Virus record (IMG/VR): IMGVR_UViG_3300023284_000114
Span: 1 to 23,079 of that record
DNA: 23,079 nt
Reading direction: 5' to 3' (one strand)
DNA from: a virus
Part shown: positions 5,653-11,209 of the stretch, one piece after another
Layout of the letters: every line of letters starts with the position of its first letter
How positions within the stretch are numbered: the first letter of the stretch is position 1
Translations under genes and position numbers: made by a program
The notes under the pieces: model-generated
The model's database searches: none
What the model was told of the DNA's origin: nothing
What the model saw: the letters and a program-made list of their open reading frames with translations, nothing else

Positions 5653-6090
5653 TTAGAACGGAATTTCCGATTCGTCTAAATCATCGGCTGGTGGTGGAGG
5701 GTTATTATTACTAGAACCACGATAACCATCATTATTTGATTCCTGTTTAGCATTGGGCAAGAGTGTCAATTCACCATTAAACCCTTGGATAACGCATTCA
5801 GTCGAATATTTCTTAATACCCTGCTGATCTTCCCATGAACGAGTTTGGAGGCTACCAACTAACCGTATTAAATCACCTTTCTTCACATATGACTTGATAA
5901 TCTTGTTAAGGTTTTCATTGAAACAGACCCACTTAGTCCATTCTGTGCGCTCTTTTTGCTCACCAGTTCCTTTGTCGCGCCATTTGTCAGTAACAGCAAC
6001 AGATAGATTACAAACTTCTTTACCATTTGTCATGGCGCGAAATTCTGCATCCTGACCAACTCGACCAATTACTTCAATTCTGTTCAGCAT
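5653..6090 (-). CDS. ssb: Single-stranded DNA-binding protein
   Basis: This 145-residue protein has the usual SSB order. The OB fold (about 1-105) opens MLNRIEVIGRVGQDAEFRA and contains VAVTDKWRDK and TEWTKWVCFNENLNKIIKSYVKKGD. A Gly/Asn/Pro-rich linker (about 110-135) follows, ending in an acidic tip DLDESEIPF. The tip is the docking peptide for host and phage repair proteins. SSB coats single-stranded DNA in phage replication and recombination and probably works here with the Erf annealing protein. The start overlaps the Erf stop by one base. Length is typical of phage SSBs, slightly shorter than the E. coli protein. Confidence 0.96.
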   Translation of the reverse strand: MLNRIEVIGRVGQDAEFRAMTNGKEVCNLSVAVTDKWRDKGTGEQKERTEWTKWVCFNENLNKIIKSYVKKGDLIRLVGSLQTRSWEDQQGIKKYSTECVIQGFNGELTLLPNAKQESNNDGYRGSSNNNPPPPADDLDESEIPF

Positions 6091-6764
6091 TATTTATTCT
6101 CCATATTGTTCATTTCTTCCACTTGTGTAAAGTGGTGGTGAAGCCGCTTAATATGACCACCTGTTGTTTCTCCTGATGTGCAGTCAGGGTTTGTAAGTTT
6201 AGCATCCTTCGGTGTGTCTAAGTTAATCTGGTCCCATACAGACTTGTTGTTATGTTTGCATATAGTAAACTCTTCCATACTCATGCACTGGCTAAGTTCT
6301 TTATTAAATTTAACAACAGCATCAGAGAATTTAGATCGTTGTATAGGACCGTTCCATTTAGGTTTTTCTTTTGGTGTGTCTTTTGATGTTGCGTTACCAT
6401 CGTCGTCTGCATCGGCAATTCTGTTACAAGCCATTGAAAGAGAATATCTTTTCCCGTATGTTGTAGAGGAACCTTTTTTCTGGTCATTCAATGTTTTATC
6501 AATAATATAGAACCCACCAGAGCCAACCTCTTTCAAGTCTTTATATACAATCTTCGTTATAATCCCCCACTCTCCCTCGACAAATCCATAAGATACAATA
6601 GGTGTTAGGTCATTATTCAAAAGCGCCTCCAAACAAGAAGCTGAAATAGCCCCAAGGTCTGCATACTTATTTTTATGAAATGGATTAACCGTATTAAAAA
6701 CAGGGGTAGTCATTTCTTTTTGAGCTTGAATAAAAGCTTCAATGTGATTTAATTCTTTAGTCAT
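6090..6764 (-). CDS. erf: Erf-family single-strand annealing recombinase
   Basis: The 224-residue protein has the three Erf marks: NPFHKNKYADL at 27-37, GSSTTYGKRYSL at 98-109, and acidic DADDDGN at 118-124. Erf (P22 essential recombination function) anneals complementary single strands and supports phage recombination and genome circularisation. The C-terminal third is less conserved and Lys/Asn-rich. I chose ATG 6764 (MTKELNH) because AAGGG stands at good spacing; an in-frame ATG 24 bases upstream lies inside the previous gene. It overlaps ssb by one base (TAATG), so the two are likely co-translated. Confidence 0.93.
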   Translation of the reverse strand: MTKELNHIEAFIQAQKEMTTPVFNTVNPFHKNKYADLGAISASCLEALLNNDLTPIVSYGFVEGEWGIITKIVYKDLKEVGSGGFYIIDKTLNDQKKGSSTTYGKRYSLSMACNRIADADDDGNATSKDTPKEKPKWNGPIQRSKFSDAVVKFNKELSQCMSMEEFTICKHNNKSVWDQINLDTPKDAKLTNPDCTSGETTGGHIKRLHHHFTQVEEMNNMENK

Positions 6765-6766
6765 AA

Positions 6767-6967
6767 TTAATCCCTTTGTTCTAACCAATGTTCGTAAGCA
6801 TCATCCCATGCTTCTTGTTCTGTGGCACAACACCCTATCCTATCATCTTCTGGACCATCATAATTAACATGTGTCCATACCCATTTATTTAAGAAACGAC
6901 TATCATCGAAACTCACTTTATAGTCACTTTCCCAATTAGGAAAATCATCATTAAATTCATTCGCCAT
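6767..6967 (-). CDS. Hypothetical acidic protein, 66 aa
   Basis: Start ATG 6967 overlaps the stop of an upstream 26-codon gene as TAATG, with GGATGATAAG before it. The protein begins MANEFNDDFPNWESDY and is very acidic and Trp-rich (NKWVWTHVNYDG, and EQEAWDDAYEHWLEQ at the end). A GCCATEQEAWDDA segment resembles small phage proteins of unknown role that end in ATEEEAW.DA. No membrane segment. Its stop is two bases from the Erf start, so it is coupled to the recombination genes. An earlier in-frame ATG at 7036 would overlap the 26-codon gene. Confidence 0.75.
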   Translation of the reverse strand: MANEFNDDFPNWESDYKVSFDDSRFLNKWVWTHVNYDGPEDDRIGCCATEQEAWDDAYEHWLEQRD

Positions 6968-7047
6968 TATCTTATCATCCAATAATATGCAGATACACAA
7001 AGTATTGTGATTAAAAATCCAAGTGCGTAATTCCAAAACTTATCCAT
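6967..7047 (-). CDS. 26-residue single-pass membrane micro-protein
   Basis: A 26-codon leftward frame begins ATG at 7047, overlapping the previous stop as TGATG, and ends TAA, overlapping the next ATG (TAATG). AAGGA lies 8 bases before the start. The peptide begins MDKFWNYALGFLITILCVSA and ends in YYWMIR: one hydrophobic helix of about 18 residues with a charged residue at each end. Double overlap plus a good ribosome site make it very likely real, although most gene finders would drop it. Function unknown; possibly a membrane partner or toxin-like peptide, which is speculation. Confidence 0.75.
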   Translation of the reverse strand: MDKFWNYALGFLITILCVSAYYWMIR

Positions 7048-7361
7048 CACACTATCCTTACATGATCACGACTAGGACCGTCTGCTGGTTCATTAGTGGC
7101 TTCCTCAAGATCTTCAATTAAATGATTAAGCTCTTTATCTTCGTCAAGAGCGCCAACATGTTTCTTTAACCCCTCGAAAGTATTTTCTGGAACCTCTAAA
7201 CTATCGGCGGCATACCCAAGCATTTCTTTAACCTGATATATTAACTTATCTAAAAGTTTAGCCTTGCGTAAATCACTAAGATCATCACCCGTTGGTTGTT
7301 TGGCTAATTCATGACCTATTTGTGACACCTTACATATTGTTTGCTTTAAATGCGCGCTCAT
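7047..7361 (-). CDS. Hypothetical protein, 104 aa, acidic C-terminus
   Basis: The leftward protein starts MSAHLKQTICKVSQIGHEL with AAGGGG upstream. It has helical segments (DLRKAKLLDKLIYQVKEML) and an acidic end (EDKELNHLIEDLEEATNE) before a basic tail ending DHVRIV. Nothing in it names a family. It lies between two small genes in the leftward early operon and overlaps both. Lys/Glu-rich helices suggest a soluble, probably oligomeric protein. Confidence 0.75.
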   Translation of the reverse strand: MSAHLKQTICKVSQIGHELAKQPTGDDLSDLRKAKLLDKLIYQVKEMLGYAADSLEVPENTFEGLKKHVGALDEDKELNHLIEDLEEATNEPADGPSRDHVRIV

Positions 7362-7488
7362 TATTTATCCCCTTCTTATATTCTTTTTCTGGAATTACCT
7401 GATAGCCTAAACACATAAGCTTATCGTATTCTTTGGGATCGTTTGTTTTAGCAAAATCATGTTCTTTTTTAAAGAATGCCATATACAT
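7330..7488 (-). CDS. Hypothetical protein, 52 aa, first gene of the leftward operon
   Basis: A 53-codon frame runs leftward from ATG 7488 (MYMAFFKKEHDF) to TAA at 7330, with GGAG about 8 bases upstream. It overlaps the next gene by 32 bases, longer than most overlaps here. The protein is Lys/Glu-rich, with a CLGYQVIPEKEYKKG segment. No motif is recognised. It is the first frame after the leftward promoter at 7606-7633. The overlap lowers confidence, but the ribosome site and position fit a gene. Confidence 0.6.
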   Translation of the reverse strand: MYMAFFKKEHDFAKTNDPKEYDKLMCLGYQVIPEKEYKKGINNERAFKANNM

Positions 7489-7605
7489 CGTTCGCTCCCT
7501 TCTAAAGTGCTGAGGGCCTGAGCCCCCATAACACCCATATAGTACCTGATCTGCTTACTCCTTCTAGATATACTAGCGGTTCGCGTCTTCGAGGTTTGTG
7601 CATTT

Positions 7606-7633
7606 AATCTAGCATAATAAAAAACATTGTCAA
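7606..7633 (-). promoter_or_regulatory. Candidate leftward early promoter
   Basis: On the minus strand, TTGACA (7633-7628) is followed after 16 bases by TAGATT (7611-7606). This would drive the leftward recombination operon, whose first ATG is about 120 bases on. The leader also holds a GGGC/GCCC hairpin near 7514-7525 and an imperfect palindrome CTAGATATACTAG (7564-7576) that could be an operator. The layout resembles the pL side of lambdoid phages. Confidence 0.55.
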
Positions 7634-7657
7634 ACTTTTAATTAATTTATTTTCCGT

Positions 7658-7686
7658 TTGCAAAATTTATACATATATATTAAGAT
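7658..7686 (+). promoter_or_regulatory. Candidate rightward early promoter
   Basis: TTGCAA (7658-7663) and TAAGAT (7681-7686) are 17 bases apart, about 25 bases before the ATG of the ribbon-helix-helix gene, which has AGGAG at good spacing. It lies back to back with the leftward promoter in the A+T-rich part of the 7489-7711 gap. Both hexamers are near-consensus. This is inference from sequence only. Confidence 0.5.
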
Positions 7687-7711
7687 ACACAAAATCAAAC
7701 AGGAGAGAACA

Positions 7712-7849
7712 ATGACTAAAGAAGATAAAAAAGGTGTTTCAAGTTACTACACCAAAGCTGAATATTCAAAAGTAAAGAAAGCCGCTAATAAGGACAATAG
7801 GACAGTATCATCATTTATAAAGCTGGCTGCATTGAAGTCTGCTAAATGA
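7712..7849 (+). CDS. Putative ribbon-helix-helix DNA-binding protein, 45 aa
   Basis: The start is ATG 7712, with AGGAG 7 bases upstream; an in-frame ATG at 7658 falls on the promoter. The 45-residue protein has the Arc/MetJ/CopG layout: a short beta strand (GVSSYYTKAEY), helix A (SKVKKAANKDN), a turn, then helix B (TVSSFIKLAALKSAK). Such proteins bind operators as dimers. Its position right after the divergent promoters suggests it represses one or both. Its stop overlaps the RusA start (ATGA). The fold call rests on pattern. Confidence 0.65.
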   Translation: MTKEDKKGVSSYYTKAEYSKVKKAANKDNRTVSSFIKLAALKSAK

Positions 7850-8190
7850 TTTATGAAGTAAACCCCAACACCAAACCGAGAATGACTAGGGCAGATAAGT
7901 GGAAGCAAAGACCTTGTGTAATGCAATACCGAGCTTTTAAAGATGAGGTTAGACTTCGCAGGGTTAAGTTTGAAGTAGGCCAATCAATTATATTTCATGT
8001 TCCTATGCCTAAATCCTGGAGTAAGAAGAAGAAAGTTGAAATGGACGGTAAGCCGCATGTACAGACCCCAGATATTGATAATTACCTTAAAGCACTTTTC
8101 GATAGCTTATACTTAGATGATAGCCATATCTGGCACGTTGGGGATTTAAAGAAACTCTGGGCCTATGAAGGTTCAATAGAAATAACATAA
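7846..8190 (+). CDS. rusA: RusA-type Holliday junction resolvase
   Basis: The 114-residue protein shows the RusA signature PDIDNYLKALFDSL at 75-88, with acidic residues D76 and D78, a further DD at 91-92, and a Lys-containing end (GDLKKLWAYEGSIEI). RusA enzymes are metal-dependent homodimers that cut Holliday junctions symmetrically and are common in lambdoid phages. The catalytic acidic triad appears intact. Length is typical (about 115-120). It overlaps the ribbon-helix-helix gene and lies in the rightward early operon. Confidence 0.92.
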   Translation: MIYEVNPNTKPRMTRADKWKQRPCVMQYRAFKDEVRLRRVKFEVGQSIIFHVPMPKSWSKKKKVEMDGKPHVQTPDIDNYLKALFDSLYLDDSHIWHVGDLKKLWAYEGSIEIT

Positions 8191-8199
8191 GGATATATA

Positions 8200-8625
8200 G
8201 TGAATACTAAGCAAGAAATATTTGACTATATTGAAAGTCGCTACTGCTTCACCTATGAGCAGCTTAAAACAAAATCTAAAACACGAAAGCTATGTAACGT
8301 TAGGCAAGTCGCCATGTTTTTACTTGTTGAAAGGTTGGGTTGGGGATTTTCAGAAGCGGGTAGGCTTTTTGGTTTAGATCATTCAACGGCTAGCCACGCA
8401 CATAATAAGGTTGTTGGTCTACTAAAAGATAAAAGAATAGACTTTAATGGAGTAGACATTTCCACAATAGATTTGAAATATAGGTCTAAAACTGTGGAAA
8501 AGTCCTTAAAAGATGCATATAAAATACACGAAGAAAAGTTCATGAGAGCCTTTGAAATAGACCCGTTTTTCATGATGATGGAAACAAATAAGGCTGCTGA
8601 AAAAGTATTAAATAGAAAGGATTAG
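8200..8625 (+). CDS. DnaA domain IV-like DNA-binding protein, 141 aa, GTG start
   Basis: Residues 34-71 read like the C-terminal DNA-binding domain of DnaA: VRQVAMFLLVERLGWGFSEA, then GRLFGLDHSTASHAHNKV. In DnaA the DHST loop and following helix read DnaA boxes. There is no AAA+ ATPase domain, so this is not a full initiator. It could recruit host replication proteins to a phage origin, or compete for DnaA boxes. The C-terminal 70 residues are helical and unrecognised. The start is GTG 8200 with AAGGA 7 bases upstream. It lies in the rightward operon after RusA. Confidence 0.85.
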   Translation: MNTKQEIFDYIESRYCFTYEQLKTKSKTRKLCNVRQVAMFLLVERLGWGFSEAGRLFGLDHSTASHAHNKVVGLLKDKRIDFNGVDISTIDLKYRSKTVEKSLKDAYKIHEEKFMRAFEIDPFFMMMETNKAAEKVLNRKD

Positions 8626-8627
8626 TT

Positions 8628-8876
8628 ATGAAGGATATGAACGCAATAGAGATAAGCGCACGACAACTTAGTGATGGAATGCTTCGTCGCCAAGTATCTC
8701 CCAAACAACTAGCTAGAGAGAAAGGCTTGTCTGAAAGTACAATACGTAAATGGATGGTTAAAGGTGTCCCCGCCAAACACGCGAACACAATAAAAGATGT
8801 TTTGATTGAGACCGAGAAAAAAGAATACGGCGGTGAGCATATCCAAATGTTTAAAACAGATGATGATGTACTATGA
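8628..8876 (+). CDS. Helix-turn-helix protein, 82 aa
   Basis: Residues 24-56 form a likely helix-turn-helix (SPKQLAREKGLSESTIRKWM, then VKGVPAKHANTIKDVL), close to the Cro/CI and XRE pattern in which a helix starting S..QLA is followed by GLS.STI..W and a GVP..H turn. It has an acidic tail. It follows the DnaA-like gene by two bases and overlaps the next gene by ATGA. It could be a regulator of early genes. Exact subfamily unknown. Confidence 0.75.
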   Translation: MKDMNAIEISARQLSDGMLRRQVSPKQLAREKGLSESTIRKWMVKGVPAKHANTIKDVLIETEKKEYGGEHIQMFKTDDDVL

Positions 8877-9577
8877 AAAACCCACCTGATTACAAAAAGA
8901 TAATTAAAGGTGATATTCCTTTGACTGTAGATTTATATATGAACTTTACAGGTAAGTTAATTGCTGAGGATGAAGCCGATAAGGTTAACAAAATGCTAGT
9001 GAGTGTTTTTAATTTTGGTGTGAATGGAGAGGTTAGCCCAGAACTTGAAGCGGATGCTATCGAATGTTACTCATACTTTATCAATAAGGTTAACCGCCCC
9101 AAATTCATAGTTGATTATATTAAAGCAAGAAACAGGGCTAGTAAAGAAGAAATCCAAGTAGGTGTTATACGACATAGACCTGAATGGATAAAAATGAGGA
9201 ACGAGAATAAACGATTAGGCCACGCAAAAGGTAAGGGCATCGTTCATCCTCGAACATTTATTAATGAAGATCGTTGGAATGACGGGGTTGAAGAATACTC
9301 ACCTATGGCGGCTAGAGAAGAAGTTAAAACTAAGGTTATCCTAACAACAGACATGATAATGAAGTCTATACAGGGGCAAACTGCCTTAGAGCAAGGCGTG
9401 GGTGCGTATTTGTTGGATTGGGTGAATGATCATAAGGAATTGCCAGGAAATGGAGCCTATAAAGATTTAAGGGACAAGGCTAGAATTCCGCCCACTGATA
9501 ATATTGGTGTATTATGTTTGGGAATTATGAAAGACAGAGAGATAGGTTTAAAACGAGATTATTTAAAGGATAAATAG
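8873..9577 (+). CDS. Hypothetical early protein, 234 aa
   Basis: This is the largest gene of the rightward early operon. It begins MKNPPDYKKIIKGDIPLTVD. A helical N-terminal region has YSYFINKVNRPKFIVDYIKARN near 65-87. The middle is basic (WIKMRNENKRLGHAKGKG), and the end has ELPGNGAYKDLRDKARIPP. No Walker or nuclease motif is visible. Position after a DnaA domain IV-like protein would suit a replication role, but I do not recognise the family. The end is Lys-rich and followed after one base by the next ATG. Confidence 0.75.
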   Translation: MKNPPDYKKIIKGDIPLTVDLYMNFTGKLIAEDEADKVNKMLVSVFNFGVNGEVSPELEADAIECYSYFINKVNRPKFIVDYIKARNRASKEEIQVGVIRHRPEWIKMRNENKRLGHAKGKGIVHPRTFINEDRWNDGVEEYSPMAAREEVKTKVILTTDMIMKSIQGQTALEQGVGAYLLDWVNDHKELPGNGAYKDLRDKARIPPTDNIGVLCLGIMKDREIGLKRDYLKDK

Positions 9578-9578
9578 G

Positions 9579-9848
9579 ATGAAAGTATTTGGACACCAAA
9601 TTAGTAAAAAAATTCAAGACAAATCTTTAAGGGCGATGTGGGAAGAAACTATTAGAAGTGGTGGATTTACACACCAGCAATTAATGGTTCATCTTGTGGT
9701 TGACCACGACGTACCCGGTAGAGACGACATTGCATGGAGAGCGTCTGATAGATTATTAAAGAAATGGAAGAAAGATTTTAAATTTGTTTTTAATAAAGAA
9801 CATAAAAAATGGGTATTTAAGACATTAACTAGAAAGGATGAGTTATGA
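9579..9848 (+). CDS. Hypothetical basic protein, 89 aa
   Basis: The 89-residue protein begins MKVFGHQISKKIQDKSLRAMW. It has a HQQLMVHLVVDHDVPG segment, then DIAWRASDRLLKKWKKDFKFVF and a basic end, consistent with a winged-helix fold and nucleic-acid binding; both points are inference. There is no membrane segment or Cys cluster. It starts one base after the previous stop and overlaps the next ATG. Function unknown. Confidence 0.75.
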   Translation: MKVFGHQISKKIQDKSLRAMWEETIRSGGFTHQQLMVHLVVDHDVPGRDDIAWRASDRLLKKWKKDFKFVFNKEHKKWVFKTLTRKDEL

Positions 9849-10126
9849 GCAGTGAAGAAAAGTTTTACATCGTGCCACAGCCAAAAGCAGCTTGTGATTT
9901 TATTAATGAACAGATTAAAAGCTTTGACCGAGGCATGAGTTATCTAAGAGATGCTGAAAAATTAGAAGGTGTTGATGAAGTAAAAGAGGCCGCTAGTGAT
10001 GCGGAGAATTGGCTTGGTGATATAGATTTTGAAGCACTTAGAACCCAATGTGAAAATATAAGAGAATGGGGCCAAGCGTGGAAAGATAAAGCTAAAGAAT
10101 TAAACCATGAACTATTGAAGGAATGA
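9845..10126 (+). CDS. Hypothetical acidic helical protein, 93 aa
   Basis: The protein begins MSSEEKFYIVPQPKAACDFI and is mostly helical and acidic, with three predicted helices (KSFDRGMSYLRDAEKLEG, VKEAASDAENWLG, and LRTQCENIREWGQAWKDKA). It overlaps the previous gene by ATGA. No motif, membrane segment or known family. Composition suggests a soluble, perhaps oligomeric, accessory protein. Confidence 0.73.
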   Translation: MSSEEKFYIVPQPKAACDFINEQIKSFDRGMSYLRDAEKLEGVDEVKEAASDAENWLGDIDFEALRTQCENIREWGQAWKDKAKELNHELLKE

Positions 10127-10129
10127 GTT

Positions 10130-10297
10130 ATGAAAGAGCAAGACGCAATTGAACAAATAAAGTCTCAATGCAACAACAGTTCAGATTATGAGGCTAATGG
10201 TTGCAATCTAGATAATATTATTAAAAAATTTTTAATGTCACAAGGGTTTAAAGAACTTGCTAATGAAATGGATAACGTAGAATGTTGGAGGGCTTAG
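10130..10297 (+). CDS. Hypothetical protein, 55 aa
   Basis: A 56-codon frame starts ATG 10130, three bases after the previous stop, with AAGGAATGAG upstream. It begins MKEQDAIEQIKSQCNNSSD and ends MDNVECWRA. It has three Cys residues but no CxxC motif. It is helical, acidic and soluble. Supported by its position in a coupled operon and by the start two bases after its stop of another short gene; otherwise unrecognised. Confidence 0.62.
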   Translation: MKEQDAIEQIKSQCNNSSDYEANGCNLDNIIKKFLMSQGFKELANEMDNVECWRA

Positions 10298-10299
10298 AT

Positions 10300-10440
10300 A
10301 TGAGGCTAAAATATAATCTTTATGTTCAAACTAGATTGCAATCAGGTCGCAAGTATTTATCATATGATTTATGGAAACAAGAATATGCAACAGACTACGA
10401 TTTACAAAGTGAATTAAAAGTTGACGAACAATCTAAATAG
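10300..10440 (+). CDS. Hypothetical protein, 46 aa, end of the rightward early operon
   Basis: A 47-codon frame runs from ATG 10300, two bases after the previous stop, with a GGAGGG site upstream. It begins MRLKYNLYVQTRLQSGRKYL and is basic and Tyr-rich at the start and acidic at the end (ELKVDEQSK). Its 3' end contains the promoter candidate of the large non-coding RNA. No known family. It is the last gene before 770 bases without a credible gene. Confidence 0.62.
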   Translation: MRLKYNLYVQTRLQSGRKYLSYDLWKQEYATDYDLQSELKVDEQSK

Positions 10441-10449
10441 GACTATTGT
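10421..10449 (+). promoter_or_regulatory. Candidate promoter of the large structured RNA
   Basis: TTGACG (10421-10426), a 17-base spacer and TATTGT (10444-10449) would place the transcription start near 10455-10457. The first strand of the first strong helix, GTGGTCAG, begins at 10456. The match in position is the main support; both boxes are imperfect. Confidence 0.45.
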
Positions 10450-10455
10450 ACTTGG

Positions 10456-11185
10456 GTGGTCAGGGCGACGTTTCGATGTCTTCCTTTCTGCCCAGCTTAG
10501 GAGTTTATGACTCTGACCACAAACTGGGCACTTATATAAACATTCAAAAGCCGGGCAGCTTAATGAAATTAAATGATAACATAACAGAACTATATTACCG
10601 GATTGATTTCGGTAGGCACGTGCCCTGTAGCTCAGTTGGTAGAGCATTCCCGTTCAGTAAGAGATTTGATGCTCTGAAAAGGGAGAGGTCATTGGTTCAA
10701 ATCCTTTCGGGGGGCGTGTCTTCCCAAGTTAATTCGTTGAAGCGACGTGATGCGAACCGTGATATGACACGGTGTAGGATTGCCCCGGCCTTAATTGTGC
10801 CCTTTCAATGGATAAATGCCGAGGTGGGCGGTAAGTATATTCCCACCAGTAATTACCCCAAAATATTACAATCTAAATTTCTCGCAAGGTTAGCGTGCAT
10901 GATTTCTATTGTATTGGGCGGTTTATTAGAAATGGTAGCCGATAAAACCATTCTACTGTTAGACAAAACAATAAAACACACAAAAATTCTATGCTCTGGT
11001 TTACCTTTCCATCATAGACCTATGGTAACATAGTAAGTCTCACATAGTTATTGTGGGATAAACTCCACGGTAAAGAATATGGACTATAAATAATATTCGG
11101 GGAATATGAGTACCTGCCAGAGATGGTTCCGTTAGTTACGGAGATGGAGGCTAAGGCTTACCATAGGGGAAAAGGGAGAGGTGTG
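10456..11185 (+). ncRNA. Candidate large ornate structured non-coding RNA (GOLLD/ROOL-like in scale)
   Basis: The 769 bases between genes at 10440 and 11210 hold many exact complementary helices. Seen directly: GTGGTCAG(GG) 10456-10465 with CTCTGACCAC 10511-10520; TGCCCAG 10489-10495 with CTGGGCA 10524-10530 (crossing, a pseudoknot); GCCGGGCA 10550-10557 with TGCCCCGGC 10781-10789 (one bulge), which encloses hairpin 10596-10614, a tRNA-like domain 10617-10718 and hairpin 10756-10773; GGTGGG 10823-10828 with CCCACC 10842-10847, crossed by GGTAA 10830-10834 with TTACC 10853-10857; CCAA 10858-10861 with TTGG 10914-10917 and ACAAT 10868-10872 with ATTGT 10908-10912; AATGGT 10931-10936 with ACCATT 10947-10952; and a 3' domain closed by CCTATGGTAA 11019-11028 with TTACCATAGG 11158-11167. 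Phages are known to carry very large RNAs such as GOLLD and ROOL, often near tRNAs. Family membership is inference. The 3' end is uncertain. Confidence 0.72.
10617..10718 (+). ncRNA. tRNA-like domain with expanded anticodon arm, embedded in the large RNA
   Basis: The geometry is that of a tRNA: acceptor strand TGCCCTG 10621-10627; T8-A9; D stem GCTC/GAGC with loop AGTTGGTA (10630-10645); anticodon stem TTCCC 10647-10651 with GGGAG 10681-10685; variable loop AGGTC 10686-10690; T arm with GGTTCAAATCC 10694-10704; acceptor strand CGGGGGG 10708-10714. Three things are abnormal. The anticodon loop is 29 bases instead of 7 and contains a TTCAG/CTGAA hairpin, so there is no decodable anticodon. The acceptor helix has a G/G mismatch and continues outward through CACG 10617-10620 with CGTG 10715-10718, leaving no free 3' end or CCA. 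The T stem has two T/T mismatches. It is therefore unlikely to work in translation and looks like a structural module of the surrounding RNA. Confidence 0.75.
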
Positions 11186-11209
11186 ACTGAAACATGAAAG
11201 GACGATAAG

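Noticed and set aside
7400-7545. An additional 43-codon leftward frame beginning MGVMGAQ in the leader of the leftward operon
   Set aside because: It overlaps most of the better-supported 52-residue frame in another phase and has only a poor ribosome site.
10621-10714. A normal, decoding tRNA gene
   Set aside because: The D and T arms are convincing, but the anticodon loop has 29 bases, no anticodon can be assigned, the acceptor has a G/G mismatch and its helix continues past both ends.
10446-11033. A 195-codon rightward open frame across the large RNA region
   Set aside because: It has an erratic composition, no ribosome site, no resemblance to any family and contains the tRNA-like segment. 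The helices explain the sequence better.
10617-11185. A group I or group II intron inserted in a tRNA
   Set aside because: I found no convincing P-Q-R-S core or domain V, and the tRNA-like arms are complete without removing the downstream sequence.
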